In this document: positions 1 to 5,702 of the stretch, in pieces
Numbering within the stretch: the stretch's first letter is position 1
Layout: every line of letters starts with the position of its first letter
From: an uncultured Rhodospirillaceae bacterium
GTDB lineage: Bacteria > Pseudomonadota > Alphaproteobacteria > Rhodospirillales > UBA2165
Direction of reading: 5' to 3'
DNA length: 7,732 nucleotides
Assembly (NCBI GenBank): GCA_913054205.1
Contig: CAJXJM010000109.1
Coordinates: 1-7,732 of the forward strand
Made by a program: the position numbers and the translations under genes
The notes under the pieces: generated by a model
Seen by the model: only the letters and a program-made list of their open reading frames with translations
The model's database searches: none
Told to the model about the DNA's origin: nothing

Positions 1-558
1 ATCACCGGCATTATCGTGCTTGGCGGCGTTGTTGATCAGTTTGTTACTGATGATCGCAAACAAATGGTGATTAACGGCGCCGTTGAAAGACTGACCGAGT
101 TCGCGCGATTGTCATTTTTTTACCCCAAAGCCAAGCTTGTATTTTCAGGCGGGTCGGGCGTCATCGGCAAACAATCTTTGAAAGAGGCCGATGTGATCGA
201 TCCACTATTGGTCACCCTTGGCCTAAATCCCAAACGCATTCTGTTTGAAAATCAGGCGCGCAACACGGCTGAAAATGCGACGCTCACCAAGAAATTGATC
301 AAACCTACGCTCGATCAGCGTTGGATTATCATCACCTCCGCCTTTCATATGCCGCGTGCTATGGGCGCATTTCGCCAAGCCGGTTGGAACGCCATCGCCT
401 ACCCGGTTGACTACCACACCAAATCTCAACAGCGTTTAAGATTAGGGTTTAGTTTGCAATCAGGTCTGGGCGCTCTTTCGACATCGATACATGAATGGAT
501 CGGGTTAACCTTTTATTGGCTATCTGGGCGTACAAATGCGCTATATCCAAAACCCTAA
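1..558 (+). CDS. YdcF/DUF218 family envelope protein (5'-truncated by window)
   Basis: The reading frame is open from base 1, so the true start is upstream; the GTG at 16 lies inside the conserved first strand and is not the start. The visible 185 residues are the DUF218 domain. They show the opening IIVLGG (residues 4-9), SGGSG (49-53), the hallmark ENQARNTAENA (83-93) and ITSAFHMPRAMGAF (111-124). They end in HEWIGLTFYWLSGR (164-177), a tail common in alphaproteobacterial members. Family members such as E. coli ElyC, SanA and YdcF are usually anchored by N-terminal membrane segments, which would lie before the window. ElyC is linked to peptidoglycan and envelope integrity, but the biochemical reaction is unsettled. 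Only 19 bases separate it from the lytic transglycosylase downstream, so the two are probably co-transcribed. Family assignment is secure; the specific role is not. Confidence 0.9.
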   Translation: MTGIIVLGGVVDQFVTDDRKQMVINGAVERLTEFARLSFFYPKAKLVFSGGSGVIGKQSLKEADVIDPLLVTLGLNPKRILFENQARNTAENATLTKKLIKPTLDQRWIIITSAFHMPRAMGAFRQAGWNAIAYPVDYHTKSQQRLRLGFSLQSGLGALSTSIHEWIGLTFYWLSGRTNALYPKP

Positions 559-577
559 AATTTAAGGACATATTCTG

Positions 578-1564
578 GTGCGGCATTTGATCAAATTTTT
601 ATTTCTAGTGGCTGTTGGCTTGTTCTACGTGACGCCAGTGCAGGCGGCGGAGCAGCAAGATCTCGCGAGTTGGATCAAAACATTGCGGGTGGAGGCCATT
701 GGCAAAGGCATCAGAGCGGAAACCTTTGATCGTGCCTTTCGCGGCTTCAAACCCATACCGAGGATAATCGAGCTTGATCGCCGCCAGCCTGAATTTACGC
801 TGACATTTCCAAAATATTTGAGCCGCGTGGTACCGAAGTCCCGCGTTCAGCGCGGTAAAGCCAAGTACAAAGAAAATAAAACGCTGCTCGATAAAATTGG
901 CAAGAAATACGGCGTTCAACCGCGCTTTATCATGGCTTTCTGGGGAGTTGAGACGGGTTTTGGCCGGCACTTTGGCGGGTTTTCGGTCGTGCATTCACTG
1001 GCGACATTGGCTTATGACGGGCGGCGAGCCAAATTCTTTCGTGGCCAATTGCACCGCGCCCTTCGAATTCTCAATCAAGGCCATATTAGCCATGAGCAAA
1101 TGAAAGGTTCTTGGGCGGGCGCGATGGGAAATTTCCAGTTTATGCCGTCGAGTTTCGAAAACTTTGCCGTCGACTATGATGGCGATGGTAAGCGCGACAT
1201 CTGGACCAATAAAGGCGATGCTTTTGCTTCGGCTGCAAATTATTTATCCAAATCAGGTTGGCGCAAAGATCAGACCTGGGGGCGGGCGGTTAAATTGCCT
1301 GCCGGATTTGATTCGGCGCTGGTTGGCTTAAAAGTCAGAAAAACAATAAGCGATTGGCAATCACTGGGTGTCCGGCGTATTGATGGCAAAAATTTGCCGA
1401 CGCGAAACCTTAAGGCCTCCATTGTCATTGCCAGGAACAAAAAAACCGAAAAAGTCGGGCGAGCCTTTATGGTTTACAACAATTATCGCGTTACCTTGAA
1501 GTGGAACCGCTCCATTTTCTTTGCCGTTGCTGTTGGCACCCTGGCTGAACGTATTGGTGGTTAA
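578..1564 (+). CDS. mltB: Lytic murein transglycosylase, MltB/SLT_2 type (GH103)
   Basis: Predicted to cleave the MurNAc-GlcNAc bond of peptidoglycan in the periplasm, forming 1,6-anhydro-MurNAc ends. The 328-residue product starts with a Sec signal peptide (hydrophobic residues 5-17, likely cleavage after VQA, residue 23). There is no lipobox cysteine, so it looks soluble, unlike E. coli MltB, which is a lipoprotein. The SLT_2 catalytic domain fills the rest. The probable catalytic acid is Glu125 in WGVETGFG (122-129). Further family motifs are GAMGNFQFMPSSF (181-193), DYDGDGKRDIW (199-209), NYLSKSGW (221-228) and a C-terminal YNNYRVTLKWNRS (300-312). The C-terminal peptidoglycan-binding domain found in many homologues is absent. 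The GTG start is chosen because AAGGA lies at 564-568, nine bases upstream, and it gives an intact signal peptide. It likely forms a short operon with the preceding YdcF-like gene. Confidence 0.93.
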   Translation: MRHLIKFLFLVAVGLFYVTPVQAAEQQDLASWIKTLRVEAIGKGIRAETFDRAFRGFKPIPRIIELDRRQPEFTLTFPKYLSRVVPKSRVQRGKAKYKENKTLLDKIGKKYGVQPRFIMAFWGVETGFGRHFGGFSVVHSLATLAYDGRRAKFFRGQLHRALRILNQGHISHEQMKGSWAGAMGNFQFMPSSFENFAVDYDGDGKRDIWTNKGDAFASAANYLSKSGWRKDQTWGRAVKLPAGFDSALVGLKVRKTISDWQSLGVRRIDGKNLPTRNLKASIVIARNKKTEKVGRAFMVYNNYRVTLKWNRSIFFAVAVGTLAERIGG

Positions 1565-1609
1565 CCAGCAGGTGTGATAGACGACCTATCGAAATGGCCT
1601 GTTAAGGTT
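1561..1609 (+). other. Imperfect branched stem-loop after mltB
   Basis: In the 102-base spacer between mltB and rlpA, the perfect inner repeat GATAG-ACGAC-CTATC (1576-1590) sits inside a looser outer stem. The outer stem pairs TTAAC (1561-1565) with GTTAA (1601-1605) and AGG (1570-1572) with CCT (1598-1600), with a bulge between. No run of T follows, so it is not a standard intrinsic terminator. It could be an mRNA 3'-end or processing structure, or chance. The rest of the spacer shows no convincing promoter. Confidence 0.25.
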
Positions 1610-1666
1610 TATTGTGTATTGGAATAAAACCATAAAGTCAGCTGTTGTTATTCTAGCGGGGTAAAA

Positions 1667-2629
1667 TTGTTTAAACGACTGTCACTCTTAGTTTTGTCCT
1701 TGTTTGTGCTCGGTGCCTGCGCCGAGACCCAATTGCTTATCCATACGGCAAAAAAAATAGGTAAAAGTACCAAGGAGCCGGTTCAACAGGGCCGCTATAA
1801 AATCGGCAACCCCTACCAAATTAAAGGTGTTTGGTACTATCCGGCGGTTAACTACAAATATAATGTCACCGGCATAGCATCCTGGTATGGCCCTGGATTT
1901 CACGGCAAGACCACGGCCAATGGGGAGACCTATGATCAGAACGCACTGACGGCCGCCCACAAAACGCTACCGATGCCAAGTATTGTTCGGGTCACCAATC
2001 TGGAAAATGGACGCTCTATTAAAGTCACCGTGAATGATCGCGGTCCTTACGCATTTGGCCGTGTCATTGATATGTCGAGGCGGGGTGCGCAGCTTTTAGG
2101 ATTTCACAGGAGAGGCACTGCGCGGGTTCGCGTTTTTGTGCTGGAAGATGAAAGCCGAATGCTGGCGCAGCAAATTAAAAACGGTGCAGTCCTTGCCAAA
2201 GTCGGAACACCTATTCGAAGAGATATAAATGTCGCGAAGCCAGGTGTCGCCAGTGAAACATTAGCACCGCCGCCTGGCGCTAAAGGGAGCAATACCTTAC
2301 CTGCCTATACGCCTCGAAAAACAGTGGTTGCCAGCCACGAGCGTATCACCGATACGCCGACAGCACCGACGGGCGTTGTGACGACAACTTCAGTGACGCC
2401 GACAAATATGTATGTCCAAGCTGGCGCCTTTACACGCTTTGACTATGCCAATCGGACGGCTGCACGGTTGGCAGAGCTCGGAAATGTGAAGGTCACATCA
2501 TACAAAGTAAGAGGCAAAGAGTTCTTTCGCGTGCGCGCAGGGCCAATTGGAGCGTTGGAAAATGCAGATAAGGTCTTGGAGCGGGTTATTCGAGCCGGGT
2601 TTGAGAATGCTCGGATCGTCGTAGACTAA
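1667..2629 (+). CDS. rlpA: Septal ring lytic transglycosylase RlpA (DPBB + SPOR lipoprotein)
   Basis: An outer-membrane-type lipoprotein of 320 residues. The signal peptide ends in lipobox LGAC with lipidated Cys18; Ala follows, so there is no Asp retention signal. A double-psi beta-barrel domain spans about 69-157 (GIASWYGPGFHGKTTANG, NDRGPYAFGRVIDMS). A Pro/Thr-rich linker runs about 190-245, and a C-terminal SPOR domain spans about 247-320 (MYVQAGAFTR at 248-257). SPOR domains bind denuded glycan at division septa. In Pseudomonas aeruginosa RlpA, a transglycosylase acting on denuded strands, a Glu and a His 11 residues apart are reported as essential; Glu87 and His98 here have that spacing, with Asp124 in NDRGPY also conserved. 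Unlike E. coli RlpA, activity is therefore plausible. The start is TTG: an in-frame TAA at 1625-1627 and no other start codon between leave it as the first possible start, with GCGGGG (1656-1661) as ribosome site. Confidence 0.94.
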   Translation: MFKRLSLLVLSLFVLGACAETQLLIHTAKKIGKSTKEPVQQGRYKIGNPYQIKGVWYYPAVNYKYNVTGIASWYGPGFHGKTTANGETYDQNALTAAHKTLPMPSIVRVTNLENGRSIKVTVNDRGPYAFGRVIDMSRRGAQLLGFHRRGTARVRVFVLEDESRMLAQQIKNGAVLAKVGTPIRRDINVAKPGVASETLAPPPGAKGSNTLPAYTPRKTVVASHERITDTPTAPTGVVTTTSVTPTNMYVQAGAFTRFDYANRTAARLAELGNVKVTSYKVRGKEFFRVRAGPIGALENADKVLERVIRAGFENARIVVD

Positions 2630-2680
2630 AACCCCGCACAAAATATTTCCTTTTTTCCGTCACATTTAAGTCTCAATGAG

Positions 2681-2689
2681 TGGTAATAT
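2681..2689 (+). promoter_or_regulatory. Possible extended -10 promoter for the dacA-tmk-holB-metG operon
   Basis: TGGTAATAT resembles an extended -10 element (TGn followed by a TAATAT hexamer) and is the best candidate in the rlpA-dacA spacer. No good -35 hexamer lies 16-18 bases upstream. It would place transcription start near 2696, about 42 bases before the leader ORF and 98 before dacA. A TTGACT at 2689-2694 looks like a -35 box but has no -10 partner at the right distance. This is a sequence match only. Confidence 0.25.
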
Positions 2690-2694
2690 TGACT

Positions 2695-2772
2695 GCAATT
2701 GGATTGCTCTTGGGCGTCGCCTTTGCGATAAGGACATATGAACGTGCAACTTAATGATTTAAACCCAATTGC
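2695..2772 (+). promoter_or_regulatory. Inverted repeats in the dacA leader (alternative RNA pairing possible)
   Basis: GCAAT-TGG-ATTGC (2695-2707) is a perfect 5-bp inverted repeat with a 3-base centre. The same left arm, extended to GCAATTGG (2695-2702), is also perfectly complementary to CCAATTGC (2765-2772), which lies within the small leader ORF shortly before the dacA ribosome site. A third small hairpin, TCGC-CTTT-GCGA (2717-2728), directly precedes the leader ORF's ribosome site. The local and distant pairings exclude each other. The shared core CAATTG is self-complementary, so chance is a serious alternative. Confidence 0.25.
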
Positions 2773-2794
2773 CTATTATTTGTCGGGGATATAA
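2738..2794 (+). CDS. Candidate 18-codon leader ORF coupled to dacA
   Basis: An ATG at 2738 with a good ribosome site (ATAAGGA, 2728-2734, three bases before the ATG) opens a frame encoding MNVQLNDLNPIAYYLSGI. Its TAA (2792-2794) overlaps the dacA ATG in the arrangement TAATG, the classic geometry for translational coupling. The frame differs from dacA, so it is not an N-terminal extension. The peptide has no membrane segment or recognisable motif and no obvious run of one regulatory amino acid. It could be a leader whose translation controls dacA initiation, a very small protein, or a coincidence. The support is position and ribosome site only; the spacing from the SD to the start is on the short side. 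Confidence 0.35.
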   Translation: MNVQLNDLNPIAYYLSGI

Positions 2795-3930
2795 TGAAAT
2801 TAAAGTGGTACCTGCCAGCAGCTCTAATTTGTGCTTTCCTAGTAAGTGCTGGTCCAAGCGCAGCACTTGAGACGCTTGGCAAACAAGTCATCCTCCTCGA
2901 CATGACAACCGGCACGATCCTTTTTTCAAAAAATGCCGACGAAGCGATGACGCCGTCCTCGATGAGCAAGATCATGACGGTGTACAAGCTTTTTGAACGC
3001 CTGAAAGATGGCGGACTCTCTTTGACTGATACGTTCTCGGTCAGTGAAAAGGCTTGGCGTAAAAAAGGTTCGAAAATGTTCGTTGCAGTGAAATCGCGTG
3101 TCAAAATAGAAGATCTGATCCGCGGTATTATTGTGCAATCCGGGAACGATGCGACAATTGTTGTGGCGGAAGGTCTTTCAGGATCAGAAGGTGGGTTTGC
3201 AGATGAGCTGAATGAGACGGCCAAACAACTGGGCATGAAAAATTCAAATTTTTTGAATGCCAGCGGCTGGCCTGATCCCGGTCATGTTACCACGGCCAGA
3301 GATCTCGCGACTTTGGCAATTGCGACGATTAAGAACTTCCCAGATTTCTATCACTATTATGCTGAAAAGACTTTCACCTATAACGGCATTAAGCAGGGCA
3401 ATCGGAACCCTGTGATCTATCGAAACATTGGCGCAGATGGATTAAAAACAGGCCACACGGAATCGGGTGGTTATGGTCTAACCGCGAGCGCTATTCGCAA
3501 AGACCGTCGCCTGGTTCTGGTTATCAACGGCCTCCCCAGCAAAAAAGCGCGGGCAGTTGAAGCAGAACGCCTCCTTGATTGGGGATTTCGCGAATTTAAT
3601 AACTATGCGTTGTTTAAGGCTGGTGAAACCGTCACCAATGCCCAGGTTTGGATGGGAGATAGCGGGGCCATTCCCCTGGTAATCCAAAAAGATTTAATTC
3701 TGACGCTTCCCCGCAAAGCGCGCCGCGGTATGAAGGTCAAAGTTGCGATGGAGACGCCGATACCGGCACCGATTAAAAAAGGCGATGTTTTAGCCACCTT
3801 GAAAATTGAAATACCCGATCGCAAGACCTTGGAAATTCCTCTTGTATCTGGTGCAGATGTTGGACAACTCGGCATGTTCTCCAGATTGGGAGCTGCCGTT
3901 CAATATATTTTGTGGGGCGAATCCGAGTGA
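2794..3930 (+). CDS. dacA: D-alanyl-D-alanine carboxypeptidase, PBP5/6 type (S11)
   Basis: A periplasmic low-molecular-weight penicillin-binding protein that removes the terminal D-Ala from peptidoglycan pentapeptides and so limits cross-linking. All three serine-enzyme motifs are present in the 378-residue product: SMSK at 56-59 (Ser56 nucleophile, Lys59), SGN at 116-118 and KTG at 218-220. A signal peptide occupies about residues 1-24 (likely cut near PSAA). A PBP5-like C-terminal beta domain spans about 268-358. The C-terminal stretch MFSRLGAAVQYILWGESE (361-378) resembles the amphipathic membrane-anchoring helix of PBP5. The ATG start has GGGG at 2785-2788 and overlaps the stop of a small upstream frame. 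The last four bases overlap tmk. The family is certain; which of dacA, dacC or dacF is the best name cannot be settled from one copy. Confidence 0.95.
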   Translation: MKLKWYLPAALICAFLVSAGPSAALETLGKQVILLDMTTGTILFSKNADEAMTPSSMSKIMTVYKLFERLKDGGLSLTDTFSVSEKAWRKKGSKMFVAVKSRVKIEDLIRGIIVQSGNDATIVVAEGLSGSEGGFADELNETAKQLGMKNSNFLNASGWPDPGHVTTARDLATLAIATIKNFPDFYHYYAEKTFTYNGIKQGNRNPVIYRNIGADGLKTGHTESGGYGLTASAIRKDRRLVLVINGLPSKKARAVEAERLLDWGFREFNNYALFKAGETVTNAQVWMGDSGAIPLVIQKDLILTLPRKARRGMKVKVAMETPIPAPIKKGDVLATLKIEIPDRKTLEIPLVSGADVGQLGMFSRLGAAVQYILWGESE

Positions 3931-4616
3931 GCGATGCACCTGCCGAGAAAATTAACAAAGGCAAATTCATCAGCTTTGAAGGCGGTGAAGGCGGCGGCAA
4001 AACCACTCAAATCAAACTTCTGGCAGAAGCATTAAGTTCGTCAGGTTTGGATATACTTCAAACAAGAGAACCCGGCGGTGCAGAAGGAGCTGAAGCAATT
4101 CGCGCCTTGCTGGTTGAAGGCGATGTCGACCGCTGGGACCCTGCTACAGAAACGCTATTGCATTTCGCAGCTCGCAGAGACCATCTGACTAAGATTATTC
4201 TACCAGCTTTAAAAAACGGACAGTGGGTTTTGACTGACCGATTCGCAGATTCAACCATGGCCTATCAAGGGTATGGGCACCGCGTCAGCAAAAAAGCGAT
4301 CCACAGTCTGTACCAGTTCGTTGCCGGAAATAAGCAGCCTGATCTTACACTCATTTTGGATTTGTCGACCGAAGAAGGTTTGAAGCGTGCGGAAGCGCGC
4401 GGTGCAGAAAAATCATCAGAGGCGCACCAGCAAGAAGATCGCTACGAACGGATGGGCATGGATTTTCATGAACGCCTTCGCGAAGGATTTTTGGATATTG
4501 CACGAAAAAACAGAAAACGCTGTGTGGTTGTCGATGCAAATCGCCCAATTGAAGACATTCATGAAGACATTCGAAAAATTGTTTTCGTGAAATTTGGATT
4601 GGCAACCGATGAGTGA
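3927..4616 (+). CDS. tmk: Thymidylate kinase (dTMP kinase)
   Basis: Phosphorylates dTMP to dTDP with ATP in the cytoplasm, an essential step to dTTP. Numbered from the chosen start (229 residues), it has the P-loop GGEGGGKT (19-26), the substrate motif TREPGG (46-51), the DRFADSTMAYQG motif (104-115) and an Arg-containing LID region around RAEARG (154-159) through DRYERMG (171-177). These are typical of bacterial Tmk. I place the start at GTG 3927, where GTGA overlaps the TGA of dacA and GGGGCGA (3914-3919) gives a ribosome site at normal distance. The in-frame GTG at 3912 would add five residues inside dacA but has no ribosome site. Length and the position of FISFEGGEG fit the family. It is translationally coupled to dacA upstream and holB downstream. 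Confidence 0.95.
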   Translation: MSDAPAEKINKGKFISFEGGEGGGKTTQIKLLAEALSSSGLDILQTREPGGAEGAEAIRALLVEGDVDRWDPATETLLHFAARRDHLTKIILPALKNGQWVLTDRFADSTMAYQGYGHRVSKKAIHSLYQFVAGNKQPDLTLILDLSTEEGLKRAEARGAEKSSEAHQQEDRYERMGMDFHERLREGFLDIARKNRKRCVVVDANRPIEDIHEDIRKIVFVKFGLATDE

Positions 4617-5685
4617 TGAAGAACTGGAGGAGGGCGCTCCGCCGCCAATTGCCAATTCTGTATTGCTTGGCCAGTCAGAAGCTGAAGCACGATTTTTAAC
4701 CGCCTTTAATTCCGGCAAGATTCCACATGCGTGGCTCATCTGTGGACCAAATGGCATTGGTAAAGCGACACTCGCGCATCGTATCGCGCGTTTTATCCTC
4801 ACCCATGGCGGCAATGCTGACGAAGGACCGGGGCTATTCGGGGATGACCTTCCGCAAACTGATCCCTCCAGCCTTGCGACTGATTTAGCGGATCCGGTGT
4901 GCCGGCGGATAATATCGGGTGGGCATGCTGACTTTTTGCATATTAAACGAACCGATGATGAGAAAACCGGCAAGCGCCGGAAAGAAATACGCGTCGATGA
5001 AGTTCGAGCTGTTGGCTCATTTTTATCAAAAACACCGGCCGAAGGGGGCTGGCGCGTTGTTGTCATCGATAGTGCTGATGAGATGAACGAAAACGCCGCC
5101 AACGCCGTTTTGAAGGTCCTGGAAGAGCCACCCAAACGCGCCCTCTTATTATTAGTGAGCCATAATCCGGGACGATTGCTGCCAACCATTCGATCTCGTT
5201 GCAGGCGTTTATTGTTAAAATCTCTGCCGGAGAGAACCATTGCTGATCTCTTAGCCGAGTTTGAACCAGAGCTTTTACCCGAGGATGCGACGGAGCTTGC
5301 CCAAATTTCCGATGGCAGCATCGGCCGCGCCCTTCACCTCGCGGGAGAGGGAGGATTGGAAATTTACCGGGAAATTACGGGTATTCTCGAAAGTTTACCG
5401 CAGCTTGATATCCCGCGCCTGCATAAGCTTGGTGATAAGTTGGCCCGCGATAACTCAGGTGAGTTATTTGATCGATCTTCTGAGCTGATCAACGGATGGC
5501 TGGTGAATGTTATTCGCAACACGGCCACTGTAGGGCAACAATCTCGGCAAAGCAGCCTTGATCCTTGGATTGAGGTGTGGGAAAACACTGGCCGCCTGTT
5601 CAGCCAGGCAAAAGGGCTAAACCTGGATCGCAAGCAGGTCATCTTAAATACGTTCTTATCGATTGAGGGCGCCGCCAAAAATTAG
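4609..5685 (+). CDS. holB: DNA polymerase III delta' subunit (clamp loader)
   Basis: Delta' is the rigid stator subunit of the clamp-loader complex that opens the beta ring and places it on primed DNA. In the 358-residue product, PHAWLICGPNGIGKATLAHR (39-58) contains an intact Walker A (GPNGIGKAT, 46-54). The Walker B region is the degenerate VVIDSADEMN (151-160), expected for a subunit with little or no ATPase activity. NAVLKVLEEPP (165-175) and the SRC arginine-finger motif TIRSRCRR (193-200) are characteristic. The four zinc-binding cysteines of E. coli delta' are missing. The N-terminus differs from DnaX in carrying the acidic MSDEELEEGAPPP lead typical of alphaproteobacterial HolB. ATG 4609, overlapping tmk by eight bases, is preferred over the in-frame TTG at 4594. 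The ribosome site is weak, suggesting translational coupling to tmk. Neighbours tmk and metG support the assignment. Confidence 0.93.
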   Translation: MSDEELEEGAPPPIANSVLLGQSEAEARFLTAFNSGKIPHAWLICGPNGIGKATLAHRIARFILTHGGNADEGPGLFGDDLPQTDPSSLATDLADPVCRRIISGGHADFLHIKRTDDEKTGKRRKEIRVDEVRAVGSFLSKTPAEGGWRVVVIDSADEMNENAANAVLKVLEEPPKRALLLLVSHNPGRLLPTIRSRCRRLLLKSLPERTIADLLAEFEPELLPEDATELAQISDGSIGRALHLAGEGGLEIYREITGILESLPQLDIPRLHKLGDKLARDNSGELFDRSSELINGWLVNVIRNTATVGQQSRQSSLDPWIEVWENTGRLFSQAKGLNLDRKQVILNTFLSIEGAAKN

Positions 5686-5702
5686 GGCCAGAAATTAAAG
5701 TA

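Noticed and set aside
605..994. A 129-codon - strand open frame inside mltB
   Set aside because: It is fully antisense to a clear lytic transglycosylase, with no recognisable motif in its translation.
2641..2656. A/T-rich stretch with a T-run after rlpA as a terminator
   Set aside because: There is a run of six T but no GC-rich stem before it; the palindrome AAATATTT alone would not form a stable hairpin.
2689..2694. TTGACT as a -35 promoter box
   Set aside because: No -10-like hexamer is found 16-18 bases downstream; that region is GC-rich (GGGCGTCGCC).
2751..3236. A 161-codon - strand open frame across the dacA start
   Set aside because: It is antisense to dacA, whose three catalytic motifs are intact, and its translation shows no domain.
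4416..5321. A 301-codon open frame on the - strand across tmk and holB
   Set aside because: It lies antisense to two well-supported genes, its product is a serine/arginine-rich low-complexity sequence with no recognisable domain, and no ribosome site or promoter is evident. It is a shadow frame.
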